DNA of 64,000 bases from NCBI GenBank assembly GCA_030998015.1, contig JARWMV010000235.1, positions 372,001-436,000 on the forward strand. The letters are read 5' to 3'. Below, piece by piece: positions 1-12,652 of the stretch. The stretch is from Ceratorhiza oryzae-sativae (taxonomy: Eukaryota > Basidiomycota > Agaricomycetes > Cantharellales > Ceratobasidiaceae). Both the position numbers and the translations under genes were made by a program. The notes under the pieces were generated by a model, which was given only the letters and a program-made list of their open reading frames with translations, was not told the DNA's origin and did not search any database. Each line of letters begins with the position of its first letter. Position 1 is the stretch's first letter.

Positions 1-72
1 AACGGCAGCTGCCAACGCATGTATGTGGCTGAATTGATTAGTGAAGTTGCAACTGACAGACCTGTGCTCTAG

Positions 73-562
73 CGATGAGCGAAGAGACGAGCGAGCTAAT
101 CGCCTCGCTCAAGGAGACGATCCGCAAGCAAGCGGCAGAGATGGAGGCGCTCCACGCGCAACTTGCGCAGATCACCAAAGAACGAGAAGAAGAGGTGTGT
201 GTGTATGATTTTTGTTTTATTTTTATTGTTTATGGGGGGGTTCTTTTCGATCGGTGGGCGGATCGAGTTTCTTGATCGAGCGGGATGATTCGGATTTGAT
301 TAGTTGGAATGATGTTTGAGCTAACGCATGACGACAGCGCGAGTCGCACAACACGCAGATTGCGAGTTTGACGGAAAAAGTGAACGAGGCGGCGGGCGAG
401 CTGGACAAGGTGCGGGCGCAAAAGGCCGATGCGGAAAAGGAGCAGGAGGATGTGCTTGTATTTTTGGAGGAGCTGAGTGCGAAGCGCAAGCGAGACAAGG
501 CGGCGATGAAGCAGGCGGGGCTGGAGGTGTCCGAGGACGAGGGCGACGATGAGGAGGCCTGA
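73..562 (+). CDS. USO1: USO1/p115-type vesicle tether, C-terminal part (5' end outside window)
   Basis: Only the 3' end of this gene is present. Two exons (about 73-194 and 338-562) join in frame across a 143-nt GT-AG intron, and the first exon follows an acceptor CTAG ending near 72. About 114 residues are seen. They form a charged, alanine/glutamate/lysine-rich coiled coil, followed by a basic stretch (AKRKRDKAAMKQAG) and an acidic tail ending SEDEGDDEEA. A long coiled coil closed by an acidic tail is the known C-terminal plan of Uso1/p115 tethers, which link ER-derived COPII vesicles to the Golgi. The globular armadillo head would lie upstream. Because coiled coils look alike, identity rests mainly on the VFLEELSAKRKRD-acidic tail arrangement. 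Confidence 0.72.
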
Positions 563-871
563 TGTATGCGGACTAGCGCCGATAAAGGATAGATGTGCTT
601 TGTCAGCATGGTGTGATAAGCGTCGAGTGCCAGCGGGGTGCGCGCGAGGCCGAGCGAACAAACGACACGAATTTCTTTTCTTCCTTTTCTTGGGCTGTGT
701 GGCAGGCCGAACAAAGGACCGGCCCTCACGCACCAAGCGCACGGCGCTCCGCTCAATTGGTTCCAACTCCCGCCTCATTAGCACTCTGCGCACGTTGTCT
801 TGTCTCTCAAATTAGTTCCTCTTGTAGACAACTGCGTTGAGCGCAGTGCGCCAGGTGCGTTGTCGTCGCAT

Positions 872-895
872 CCGCCGCCGCCGCCGCCGCCGCCG
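872..895 (+). repeat. (CCG)8 trinucleotide run
   Basis: Eight perfect CCG units lie about 55 bases before the G-alpha start codon, probably in its 5' untranslated leader. They are not in the coding frame. Confidence 0.9.
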
Positions 896-949
896 ATGCT
901 GCCGCTGACGCCCCGCCCAGACCTACACTCGTGAACAGCCTACACCGCC

Positions 950-2390
950 ATGGGATGCTGCATATCTGTCGAGGAAAAGGCGGACCGGGAGCGGTCGATG
1001 GCGATAGACAAACTGATCGAGGAAGACTCGCGCAGGTTCCGCAAAGAGTGCAAAATCCTACTCCTCGGTCCGTCGCCTCTGTTCGCTGCGGTGCCCTCGC
1101 TGATCCCCGTCCCACCCCGCCAGGCTCCGGCGAATCCGGGAAATCGACGATTGTGAAGCAGATGAAGATCATACACCAGAACGGCTACACGCGCGAAGAG
1201 CTGCTCGTTTACAGGTATACTGTGTACAAAAACCTAGTCGAGTCGGCCCAGGTCCGTCACCACCCCGGTTTGTGTCTCATTTGTTGCTGAGTCCCTCTCA
1301 TAGGCGATTGTGTCGGCCATGCACAAAATTGGCGTCGACCCGGTCGAGCCCATCAACAGGCAGTACGCCGAAGAGATCAGCTCGTTTGAACTGCCCAATG
1401 ACATCGAGGCCTCATACTCCCTCCCCTCCGAACTCGCCACCGCCATCGAGAGCGTATGGAAAGATCCAATTATCGCCCAAGTCATGGAGCGAAGCAACGA
1501 GTTTTACCTCATGGACTCAGCCGGATAGTCAGTCCCCGGCCCTTGCCCCCGCATCGTTGGTGGCTAACATATTCCCGTTCCAGCTTCTTTGCCCAAGTGC
1601 AGCGGATTTGCACCAAGGGATATGTTCCCAACGAGGCAGACGTCCTGCGTGCGCGTGCCAAGACGACAGGTATAACCGAGACCCGGTTTAACATGGGCCA
1701 GCTCAGCATACAGTGCGTTCCGTTACTCCTCATCAACCCCGTTGCCGCCTCATCCTTCCTGTCCTCTTTTGTCCACCCGCTTGCCGTTGACAGCATGGCT
1801 GACATCTTTTCTCAAGCATGTTTGATGTGGGCGGTCAACGATCAGAACGAAAAAAGTGGATTCACTGTTTCGAAGCTGTGACGTCGATCATATTTTGCGT
1901 TGCACTCAGCGAGTACGACCAGGTCCTTCTCGAGGAAAAGGAACAGGTGCGTGTCTCAGATTCCGATATTTCGGCCGGCTCATATCATCCTTATTCAGAA
2001 CCGGATGGCCGAATCCCTCGTGTTGTTCGAATCGGTGATCAACTCGCGCTGGTTCTTACGCACGTCCATCATTCTATTCTTGAACAAGATCGATGTGTTC
2101 AAGGCCAAACTCCCTAGAGTCCCGCTCGAGCGATATTTCTCTGAATACACTGGCGGCCCAGACATCAACAAAGCAGCCAAGTACATTCTCTGGCGGTTCA
2201 CCCAGACAAACCGAGCCAGGTTGAGCGTGTACCCCCAGTACGTAACTCTGTTTCTTGTTTATCTAGATCTTGATACTGATTTTGATGCAGCCTAACCCAA
2301 GCGACAGATACGTCGAACATCCGGCTCGTGTTTGCAGCTGTCAAGGAGACAATATTACAAAACGCGCTCCGGGACTCGGGCATCCTTTGA
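950..2390 (+). CDS. Heterotrimeric G-protein alpha subunit
   Basis: This GTP-binding alpha subunit relays signals from seven-transmembrane receptors at the plasma membrane. Seven exons (950-1067, 1124-1251, 1304-1527, 1584-1712, 1817-1946, 1999-2237, 2291-2390) give exactly 356 codons (355 residues), the usual size. The start MGCC gives Gly2 for myristoylation and Cys3/Cys4 for palmitoylation. Intron 1 splits the P-loop, which rejoins as [12 protein letters not shown]. Other nucleotide-binding signatures are RAKTTGI (switch I, with the arginine used by ADP-ribosylating enzymes), [13 protein letters not shown] (switch II), FLNKIDVF (guanine specificity) and TQATDT. The protein ends LRDSGIL. 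The C-terminus lacks the CAAX-like cysteine at -4 seen in Gi-type subunits. All splice sites are GT-AG and no frame break was seen. Which fungal G-alpha group it belongs to cannot be decided by eye. Confidence 0.96.
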
Positions 2391-4101
2391 GCCAGGAGAA
2401 CAGTGAGGGGTTGCCTGAAGTTGATTTACGAACGGAATTTCGGTCGATGCAAGCCGGCTTGTCAAGTTTGTTTGTGTACTCTTTCATTTTTTCGTTCGTG
2501 CCCCGCTGGATCCTGGCTCTGTTCCTATCCCCCCATCCCCATCATTAACGACCCCGTTTCCTCTTTCTTCCTTGCGGACGATAGTTTTATTCTTGCTCTT
2601 TTATGACTATCCCTCTCTCCCTTCCTCTCCCCGACCCCCTCCCTGTTTTTGGACCATCCTACATATCACATACGTTATACCGATAACCCCTTTTTGCCCA
2701 AGGTGAGCCTTTTTGACGCACCAGTAGACAGGAACGACGACTGATTGAACGTTTTGTTTCTCCGTTGTTACTTCGGCCTGGCCCTGGCATTTGCGTGCCT
2801 CGCCCGGACTAACTCTATTCAACGACCCTGCGTATCCACTCTTCATATACACCCGCTCACTTTTTACATCCACCTGACCTACCGCTGAAACTCCCGTTCA
2901 ATCTCGTATTCAATCTCTCACATCACTCGCTAAACCCTTCAGTCGTCCCGCACCAGAATCACCCAGAATCACCCAGAATCATTTTTGTATTGTTTGCTCA
3001 AGCGCCGAATGTCCAAAGTCCGATCTCAGCTTTTTTGTTTGTTTTTCCTACTTTTCATCTGTTTCTTTTTTTGTGTTGCTATGTTTTTTCTTTGGTTGAT
3101 TACATTGGCTATCATTTTCTACTGTGGGATGTCGACGTTTGATCAGTCTGCTCGAGGCAATGTGTACCTGGGGTGAGAAGTGACATGCTCGGGAGCCGGT
3201 TGGCGTTTGAGCTATTGTATTGTCTTGGCTGGCCTAGTGTTTTCACCCCGAGACTTGCGCATGGATGTCGCCCCAATTGACTCTAGGCCTCCTGATCGTC
3301 TAATTAGTCGAGTGGCGGGCGCATTCCTTTTGTTCATGGAACAAATTGGTTTCCGTTCGTGTTTTGTTTGGACAAGTTTTCCTGTCTTTCGATCGGCGGC
3401 GGCCGGCGAGACAGGACGGTATATGCTCAGGGGCTAAACGCATGACGTCTTATATTTTTGGTAGCCGGTGCTGCGGAGCCGAGTTGGACAACTCGTGGGC
3501 TTGGTGTTCGACCAAACGCTCAAGCTCAGGGACAGATAGCATACAACGAACGGTTGAGACAATATCTGATGTGGGGGGGTAGGTCTGTCGAGACCTTTTG
3601 GATCTACATCCTCCCTTGATTCTCCACACGGGTTGCGTGTTGTATAGTCGCTCGTAGGACTGCTGAACAGAGGCGCGCTGGCTCATGCCGCTCCATTGTG
3701 GTTCAGGTGGCAAACTCCGCCTTCGATGAAGCAATACTATGCTAAACTGTGAAGGCAAAGCTCGGCTGGCGCAGGGTTAGCCTGAGCCTGTTTTCTATTG
3801 TACATCCGAGATCAACGCTCACGGATGTGACGAACGAGAGAGTTGTAGTGTCTCGAGGCTGAGATGAAATGCACCTTGATCACCGATATAGGATAGTATG
3901 ATTGGGCGACAAAGGGCGCGTTCGGTTTGCCCCATTCGGCGCAAGAGTGCGTCAAGCTCCAGAATCCTGCGACCGCAATCGCTCAAATCACGCATACACT
4001 CTACTCCAGTTCAACGCATCTCGTTTATAATCCATACAGACTACCAACAGACAAGGAACCCGAAATACATTTACACACTCTTGGCGGCTTTCACAAACTC
4101 T
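2391..4101. other. Intergenic DNA between the G-alpha and TRP1 3' ends
   Basis: The two flanking genes converge here, so this holds both 3' untranslated regions. A pyrimidine-rich stretch at about 2450-3120 is probably the G-alpha 3' UTR. A short tandem repeat with unit CCAGAATCA (about 2953-2981, three copies) lies in it. Open frames in this stretch, such as a hydrophobic 63-codon frame at 2985-3176, have no start context or homology I can recognise. Confidence 0.6.
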
Positions 4102-6563
4102 CTAATCTTTGCATGATTTTGCACCATCGGTCTCCACGCCTCCACTCACATCCACAGCCCAGGGTGCGACTTTCTCCACCGCCTCGCGCACGTTGCCAGC
4201 ATCCAGACCTCCAGCCAAAATAATCGGCAGGCGGCCTCGACCGATCTCGCCAGCGTCTGTGGCCGCGCGCGCGAGGTCCCAGTCGACGGGCACACCAGCC
4301 CCACCACTCACTTTAGCGCCCGGCTTGATCGCGTCGAGCAAGATGTACTTGTGGTACCCGGGACGGGCAATGTCTTCGAGTCCAGTGGAGCCGCTCGCGT
4401 CGATGTCCTTGGCGTGGTTATGCGCAGCCTCGACATCCTCCGAGCCGTTGGGCTGTTCGCTCGTTGATTTCTGTGCTCTTAGGTGGAAGGCTCGGATAAC
4501 AGGGACTGGAATCCAGCGCGACCATTCAACAGGCTCATGTCCATGCAGTTGCACCATATCAAGTCCGGCAGTTCCGCATGCCTGGATGACATAGCTCAAC
4601 GGCTGATCCTGGAATACGCCAACTAGAAATGGGCGAGCCGAAGGAAGCGATTTGGCATGGGAGCTAAACCAGGATGTAGCAGCGGGGTTCGATGGTAGAG
4701 GGTGGGCTGCGGCGCCGTTGGCGGTTGGTGGTCGGTCTGTAGCAACACCGGATGATCGCCGAGCACGCAGAGCGGTGGAGATTTCCTTGGCGACCGCAAG
4801 ATCGACACACCGTTTACTGCTAGGCACGAGTACAACCCCTACAAAATCCGCACCAGCTTCGGCTGCAACTTCCGCGTCACGTACGCTTCGAATCCCACAG
4901 ATCTTGACCAGCGGTTTTACCGCTCCTCCGCGCGGATTCAACGCCGGCGGCAAGTCGAGCAACGATCGAACAAAGAGCGCCGGGTCCGGTGCGCGCATGA
5001 GTGCTTCACCAACTAACACTGCGCCCACGCCTTGCCCGATGTATGTGACAACGTCTGAGCGGTTCGTGATCCCGGAAAGAGCGCAAAGGATAACGTCCGA
5101 ATCCGCGACCATGTCTGCCAGACGAGACGTCGTACCCATGTCGACATTGAAATCGTGCAAGTTGCGGTTATTTACACCAATAACCTTGGCTCCCAATCTC
5201 AGTGCAGTGCGCATCTCTTCGGCGTTGTTAACTTCGACTAGCGGTTCCATCCCAAGTGAAAGAGAAAACAAGTACAACGCCTTGAGACGGTCTGGAGGAA
5301 GCATAGCGACAATCAACAAGATAGTGTCCGCACCCCAAAGCCTTGCTTCGCAGATTTGATACTCGTCAACAATAAAGTCTTTGCGAAGAATCGCCGGTCG
5401 GTCTGTAAGAGTCGCGACTGACTCACGCGCAAGCCGCATATCAAGGAGGGTGCCCTTGAACCAATTCGGTTCAGTCAGGACAGAAATCACCGAAGCTCCG
5501 GCAAGAGCATAAGTCAAAGCCTGCTGTGCAGCGTTTGTATGCATCGCAATCGGCCCTTTGGATGGAGAAGCACGCTTGATCTCGGCCATCAGCGCAGGAG
5601 AGCGTGCCTTGAGCCTCCCAACGAAGGAAATGAGAGGTGGAGCGAGTTGCATGGACAAGAAGGTTTGGAGGTCCTCCTTGGTAGTTCCGGGAGTCGACTT
5701 GGCGAGCTCTACATCTTTGAGACGCTGGGCATAGATCCTGTCGAGAATAGTGGGGGCACGGTGGGGCGCATCGGCGTTGAAGGGATGTAGAGTCGGGTCG
5801 AGGACCTTGCTAATTGGATTTTCAGCCCAGGTTCCACCTTGCAGATCCAAGAAGTTTCGAAGCAGCGTATCACCTTCCTCAGACATGATACTCTCCGGGT
5901 GATACTGAACGGCCTCGAGGGTAAGCTCACGATGGCGGACGCCCATGATTACTCCACTCTCGGCGGTAGTGGCAGTAATTGCCAGACAGCGGGGCAATGT
6001 CGACCGGTGGGCGGACAATGAGTGGTACCGGGTCGACTGGATTCCCTGCGGCAATCCCTAAAACAACCTCGATTGTCATGCCGAATTGGGCTTGTCTTGC
6101 CATGCATAATCTCGCCGGCGTATTCAATCGTCCCACCGTAAGATTCGACCAAACATTCCAAGCCCATGCACACACCCAGAACCGGCACACGTCCGGCAAA
6201 ATACCGGATCGCCTCGTTGGATATACCACTGTCGGTACTTGGATGACCGGGGCCGGGCGAGATGATCAGGTTGCGGATACGCAAATTGGGGAAATCGTTG
6301 GCCGTGAGCTCGTTGTTGCGGAGCACGGTGACTTTGGCGCCCAAGATACAAAGCGACTGGTATAGGTTCCAAGTAAAGGAATCAAAATTGTCGATCAATA
6401 AGGTCTCGATCGGAGCTCTGTCCGGTGAGAGTCGAGGTGAAGAGGGGAGCGGGGGAGAGCGAGGATCATCAGCCAGAGTCGAGTTTCCACCGTTCAAAAC
6501 ATTGGTGTCTATGCGTTCTGGCTGGTCTGCTGCCGAAAGGGCCTGTGAGATCGAGGTTGACAT
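4102..6563 (-). CDS. TRP1: Trifunctional tryptophan biosynthesis protein (GATase-IGPS-PRAI)
   Basis: One polypeptide supplies the glutamine amidotransferase of anthranilate synthase, indole-glycerol-phosphate synthase and phosphoribosylanthranilate isomerase. The GATase runs from about residue 52, with nucleophile Cys132 in LGVCMGLE and His/Glu in VQYHPES. IGPS follows, with EIKRASPSKG, LRKDFI and IGVNNRNL. PRAI comes last, with KICGI and LLDAIKPGAKVSGG. This order is typical of fungi. There are two frame problems. After residue 170 (RGCFRD) the sequence has TT where TTT at + strand 6053-6054 would restore DLPQGI. Near the end an AAAA run (+ strand 4117-4120) gives an early TAG; AAA would give a normal final helix (AKIREFVKAAK). 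The annotated end is the early stop as read. Both sites are homopolymers, so assembly error is the favoured cause. Confidence 0.95.
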
Positions 6564-7977
6564 GTCACTCCCTAATCGGCGGGTTAATGTTGGACATTAG
6601 GGGGTGCGTGAATGACCTACCAAAGTTCTAGGATGGTAGAGTTACGGCAGACTCTCAGTGGGAGGTTTTTGGGTAATATATGTGCGCGGATCTTCGGTCG
6701 TTGATCAGACCTTTTGTGCCGTGTATAGCGGTTTCAAATTCTCTACGTTTATTGTGCTGACGGATTAGTCTGCTGACAACCACCACAATAGAACGGTCGA
6801 GTATCCAGAGAAATCTATGGATTTTCAAGTGTATTTAAGGCAAAGCACAAGCTGAACAAGCCGGAGGTGGTTGTGAGTCACGGAAACGGGGGTCGGGTTA
6901 GGCGCTATATCCGTGGTAAAAAGTCCGTTTCAAATAGCCCGCCGCAACCCTCTAGGGATTAATTAGGGCAACAACACACGCTCGGCTGAATCGCCGAGTT
7001 GATGAGAGGAAAAGGTAAATTCGATGTCACTCTATGTAGGTGACCTGGCGCTTTTAATAAATTTGGCAGCGCTGGCTCTTGAATAACTTTTAAAGTGTCA
7101 AGGCCCCAGCGTGCATAGTAATCGCTCTCGACCTTGGTAGTATGCTCCTTTCCACACTGACTAGGGCCGAAATATAGGAGGCGTACGCCGCAGTATGAGA
7201 ACGCCTCGCTGCGCCTCTCTCAGGGGTAGCGATAGCCAACTGCTATCTAGAGACTGGGAGCGCCGCACCCTCGAGCGCGCTCTCACAAGCTAGGCCTGCT
7301 GGGTTAGTCACGTCGGCTGGCGATCCCATGAGCCAATGCAGATTAGCCTTATAGGAAGGGCCGACTCTCTGGCACTCATAATTTATGATGGTGGTATTTG
7401 AGGCGTAGGTTTTCCTTCGGCTTTACGGAGCGGAAGATTGCGGATACAGCCAAGCCATTTTACTGAGATTATATTTCGCACCCAGAGCCCGTTCGATGTC
7501 AGTCAATATCAAAATCACCTATTCTTCCTTGGCTCCTCGCTCTACACATATCCCACTTTCTGGGCGACTGGGTGTTTCATAGTTTCTCTAGCCGCACTGG
7601 CTATTGGATCTGATATTCCGTTCATAATGTAGCCTTCCACCACACCATTGGTTATACTGTTCCCAAAACTCACCCTAGTTCCCTCCCTGCCCCCGTATTT
7701 GTGTGAAATTTCTAGTAATGGTGGTACGGCCTCCCATACGCGCCGGCGGCGATGCTAGTGTAACATTTGGCAGGTACAGCTTGTCAGGTCAAATAGTACA
7801 CGGCAATGCCAATTCTGAGACGGGAACGTCCCACCGAGTTTGAATTCCGGCTTGGATATCTCGGTGGTCGAATTCCGACTGGGAACTGGATATTGTTTCC
7901 AAGACATACATAAACCGGGCCTGCTGGGGTGTTCAGCTTAACTCACAATCACCGCTCCCTCCGCTCGCTAGTAGACC
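6564..7977. other. Intergenic region, no gene recognised
   Basis: About 1.4 kb between the TRP1 start and secreted-protein gene A, so it should contain both promoters. I see no conserved protein, tRNA or clear mobile-element end. A 64-codon frame at 7438-7632 has no supporting features. Confidence 0.5.
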
Positions 7978-8822
7978 ATGCGATACCTCTCTTTCGGAAT
8001 CACGCTCGTGCTCTCTCTCGCTGGTTTCTCGCATGGCTCACCAGTGGTTAGTACAGTGACACCTCGATTTGGGGCAAGTAAAAACATCATTGGTTCATTA
8101 TAGAAGACCGAGTGCTCGCAGTACCATCGACTCACGAACTGGGTCAACAGACCTTGGGGCTCGGATGCATTAGAATGCGAAGCAGGTCGGTATTAGTATT
8201 ACTTGCGCCCTTTAGGTAGTCTGATCACGCACGTAATTTTGCTAGAGATTTTCAAAGCCGACAGAGTAGTCGTTGCGATGAACAGCACCTCTAAACTCTG
8301 GGCCAACCATCTGGTCGAATATTGGGGCAACCGCGCCTACCCCTTTACACTCGAGACAGCGGAAATACGGAATTGGATTGACTGGACGAAACGTGGAAAT
8401 GAGGTATAGTCAATCCAGTCCCGGTTTTAGGCAACCAGAACTAAGAGCAACGCCTTAGGAAACCAAGATCTGCGGTGATAGTGATGCACAGGTTGTGTTG
8501 TACCCGATAAGCAATGCCAACATTCAAGAGGGATTGGCGGGGCCATATCGTGTTGCAATGTCCAGGAAATATAGACAGGAGAAGGATAAGAATGGCAATG
8601 TTGTGCGTGTGTACGCATTTTGTGGTCTGGTAAGCTTTTTTTCAGACTGGCCAAAGAGTACGATCTAATATAAACGCATATACCTCGCCGTTCCTAACTT
8701 AGGCCGTTCGTGGAATAGATGGCTATAAGATGTGCAACAACTATCAACGTCGGAACTCGCTGCATTGGGAGCTGAGTGGCGAAGAGGATCCTGTAGAGTT
8801 TGGCGAACTCATGTCCGAGTAG
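7978..8822 (+). CDS. Small secreted protein A (novel FCG-motif family)
   Basis: Five exons (7978-8046, 8104-8185, 8246-8403, 8459-8629, 8703-8822) give 199 residues. The start is followed by a signal peptide (MRYLSFGITLVLSLAGFSHG). The mature part has five cysteines. Four align with the copies at 20602, 22078 and 23721: LEC in exon 2, KIC in exon 4, AFCG at the end of exon 4 and KMC in exon 5. The core motif is GPYRVAMSRKY, then about 16 residues, then VYAFCGL. The intron after FCGL is phase 0 in every copy, and the intron after exon 2 is phase 1 in the five-exon copies. I do not recognise the family. Secretion and paired cysteines would suit an extracellular or host-interaction role, but that is only inference. 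This copy is intact. Confidence 0.86.
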
Positions 8823-9333
8823 AGTGACTGTTTGTCAACCAAACAACCTACTTAGGCAATAAGCCTTCTATTTTCTCTTTAAAATAAGCTGACCATTGGT
8901 CAATAATAGTAAAATACGTAGTTTTTCACGATTATTTCCCAAGTCTTAAGTGTAGTGCCGTTGAGTCAGAGTCAATTTAGCCACTTGGACCGGACTATGT
9001 TGTCGCTTTTTACAGTGGTGGTAGTACTTGAACCTGGGGTATGCAAGTGCACGGCAGTTGGGTTCCGCTATATTTTGCCAACAAACACCCATTTCTTGAC
9101 CGATCGTTAATCCTCTAGTGTATTCATTTGGTCGAGCCGAGTAAGAAAGCCAAGAACATAGCATAGTTCTCGCATACATGCTGACATCATCGAATTCGAC
9201 CTAGACCATGGCTCGCGGTGTCGGGCTGACATCTTCCAAGTAAATAACCATTGCTTTAAATCTGCGTTTACGAAAACAAGAAGCCGCCGAATTATATCAT
9301 GAAATCATAACCAGGTAATCCTCTCCGTTAAAC
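8823..9333. other. Intergenic, 3' regions of two convergent genes
   Basis: AT-rich sequence after secreted-protein gene A and after the SLC26 gene stop. A 77-codon minus frame at 8946-9179 has no recognisable content. Nothing else seen. Confidence 0.5.
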
Positions 9334-12083
9334 CTACGCCAGCGCATTCTCCCTCTCGATTACACTCATCGCATCGCCAACGGTCCTATTACATTACATC
9401 AGTTTTGTTCCAAGGTCTCTCGCAGGGGATAAGGAACTTACTCGGTAAAGTGTCCCAAACCAACAACCTCTACAATCCCCGCCTTGATAAACTTGTCCTT
9501 CTGGGTCTGTCTCAAATGAGCAAAATACACCTTGACACCCCGGTCACGATACGTCTCGCAAAGCTCTTTGAAAATCTGAACTGCAGAAGCATCGATCGAT
9601 TCGACGTCGGACATGTGAAGATGATAATCGAGGCGTTGTGCCTGCGCGGAGCTTCGGACGGGTGCGCGCGTGTTGGACCGTAGAGTTCGAGACGACGGAG
9701 GCGCTCCTTGAGCTGACCGGTATTTGCTATACGGTAGAGTTAGATAAAGGCAAAGGTGAAAGGATAGCTGAGTGTTTACCAAAATCAAGCGACTCGCGCA
9801 CGCGAACGATCAACAGTCCTGGAACTTCTTCAACCGCGTCGGGCTCCTCGTCGATTGGTTTCCATCTATCTGTTCCAGGAACGCGACCCTACATACGAAT
9901 GAAGCTCGACATAGTTCTGATATCGTATGAGAATGGTCTTACCAGAATCTTGATATGAGCTTTGCTGCTCTTGTGCACAACAAGCAGGAGCGATACGGTA
10001 ACGCTGACGACCACTCCCACCTCAACGCTCCATAGCAGAGTAAGCGCAAACGTGATAAACATCAAAGCAAGGTCAATCCAGCTCCTCATCCTACGCGAGT
10101 GTCAGTTGCTCGAGTTGGTTTGGACGAGTCAAAGGAAAACTTACTTGATATAGAAACCAACATCCTCCGGAGCCTCGGCCAACAATCCGTACACGACCAG
10201 ACACACGATGGACGCGAGAACACATCGGGGAAGGTAGTATAGAGCTGGCAGGAGGAAGAAAATGGCGAGGATGACGAAGGATGAGCACAGGAGCGAAGCC
10301 ATTTGAGTTCGACCACCGATTTCTGCGCTCAGTCGGGATCTAATGGTGGCCCAATAGAGTTAAGATGAGCTGAAAGAAGGGCGTAGTAGATGAACGACTG
10401 ACCGGGTGATGGAGCCATATGCAGGCAAAGTTCCTGGAAGAAACGAGCTCATCAGGTTCCCGGCACCGAGCGCAACAAGCTCTCGATTGGGACTGATCGA
10501 GTAACCGAATCGACCGGCATTTTGTTTAGCTGCAACAATGCTATCCAGATAGCCCACCACAGAGATCAAACTGTGTTCGAATCATGTTAGCATTGATAAT
10601 TTGGATTGCTTTAAAGGTAAACTTGCATAGCGGTGCTAGTGGTTGTTTTGAGGTACTTGAGGTTCTTGTGCTTGAACGGAAACTCGAACAACTGATTCCC
10701 TTTTCCTATGGAAGTTGCGCCAAGGATGTCAATACCCTTTTGGTCCCAATCGAACTGGTCGCACAGGACTACGCCCGCCCCGGTTAGCCTCCTGTCTCCT
10801 TCTGGGGAAGCCAGGACTTACAAGTAGCCGCGACGACCGCCACGAAAACCTCTGGCACAAACTTGACCCACTCCCATCCCTCTCCCTTGGCCGCTAGCCT
10901 CCTCTTTAGGCTCTTGCGCCAAGCAGTAAGGTAAGAGTACCAAAGCTAACTACTGCGGTGAGCCAATGGGTGTGGGTACTGGCATTTTCGACTATGAATA
11001 GGAATTTGTCGAGTGTCGAAACTGGGACCGGTTTGATGCTATGTTCGAGATGTGCGAGACCGAGCATGGGGATGAGCTGTTCGATTGTAATGACTACGGC
11101 CTGTGATGTGGCGTCGGTCATAGGACAAGGCGTCGAAGAGGATAAGACGTACAACTGCAGTGACGAATCCCCTTAAGAGTGCTCTACTCAAAACGACATC
11201 GATAAACCCGAGCCGTAAGAGACCCAATACAAACGATATACACCCAACCTACAGGGGTGGCCTGTTAATGATCGGCATAGCAATGGGCCAAGAGTACTAA
11301 CCTGAAACGTGATCATTGTAGAAATAGCAAATCCAACTGAGTGCGGGACGTCTGTGCTGGGATTGCCATGAACTGCGTGGGCAATCGCTTGGCCGACGAG
11401 GAGGGAAAGGGCGGCTTCGGGACCAACGTTTAGCTAGCACGGTATTAGCCCAAGTAAGCAGGAAGGGAAAGAGGCGGACCTGTCTTGAACTTCCAAAGAA
11501 CGCGTAGATGAATCCTGGAAAGGCAGCGGCAAAGAGACCAGTGAGAGGATCCAGTCGCGCCAGACCCGAAGCGTAGGACATGGACATTGGAATAATTAAA
11601 GAGGCAAGCGTGACACCAGATGCCAGGTCGCCCCAAAATCTACATCTCGAGTTGGCTGAATGAGCGAGTGGACTAGGTGACTAACGTACAGTGAAATCGA
11701 GTAATTTGGCAGCCATTCGAGCGCTGGGACATAGTATTTGCTTCTCATCTTGATGATTCCCCATGTGCTTTTCGGAGTCTCTGGGCGCCCGTCCAAGACA
11801 CTCGCCTTGAGGTTTCCCGCCTGCTGCTGCGGTGTTGGAGCTGTTCGCGTTGGTGTGTCTGAAGAATCAAATTTGGATTCAAAGTTATCTCTGCGCTTGG
11901 TGGGTGATACTCACGGCTGCCTCCTGGCGTTCCATACCTATACTGAGCTGACAACCCGTTCTCGATATCCTCTGGGGCAAGAAGCGGGGCACGTTCGCCG
12001 TCGAGGACCGAAGGCGCGTACGATGTCGGTTCGCTCCCTACCCGCGCCGGAGTCGCGCTGGAGTGGCCACGCTGGTGCGCCAT
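9334..12083 (-). CDS. SLC26/SulP-family sulfate (anion) transporter with STAS domain
   Basis: This is a multi-pass plasma-membrane anion transporter, most likely for sulfate uptake. The start MAHQRGHSSATPARVGSEP leads a polar cytosolic N-terminus (12083 to about 11700). The first conserved membrane segments follow: IIPMSMSYASGLARLDPLTG (the SulP signature), a segment reading GFIYAFFGSSRQ, VITIEQLIPMLGL, and LVALGAGNLMSSFLPGTLPA near 10450. The last membrane helices are at about 10000-10090 (LALMFITFALTLLWSVEVGV). The C-terminal STAS domain (about 9900-9440) contains DVESIDASAVQIFKELCETY. The final exon encodes TVGDAMSVIERENALA and ends with TAG at 9334. At least ten short introns interrupt it; one splits TAV/AVVITIEQL near 11150. 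No frame break was noticed, but I did not resolve every junction. Substrate is inferred from family only. Confidence 0.88.
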
Positions 12084-12652
12084 GGCCGAGGGGGAAAGTG
12101 ATAAAGCTCTGTGGGGTGGTGGTGGAGAATAAGAGTCTATGTATAAATATGAGTTCCGTGCCGAGTCAAACGTTTAGAACCGTGGCGTAACGGATGCCGC
12201 AGGCGCATGTGATCCACAACAACTCAAAGCTAAAATCGATTGCCAATCAGTGCGTTTGTTAGCCGCCTATCCGGATTAGTTGCTTAAACGTCAAAGTAGC
12301 ATAAATTAATTTTGGCCGAAACAAACGAAGCAGCCACCGCGAAAAAAATGAGAAAAAAATCTAGAGATCGACCCCAAACTCCAAAATTGACAGACGCACG
12401 TTCGCTACACTTTGTTCTAATCGGATATCTTGGTTTAATCGTAGGACCTCGCAAACTCGGTCCGTCAGGGTGATCGGGGGTTGTCTCTCATGAGCTCAGC
12501 GCCCTTCATGTCTGCTCTTGTTTTCGAGCCACCGCGTGCGCGTCGGGTCAATTCGCTGCTCATTGCCCACTCGCACCGAAACACGACCAGAGCATTTACC
12601 AGTTCGCGTTTGCCGACAAAAATAACACTCGCCAGAACTCGAGGTCGGGGGT

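Noticed and set aside
3450..3758. 102-codon minus frame between G-alpha and TRP1
   Set aside because: No domain, start context or splice pattern; it lies in 3' untranslated DNA.
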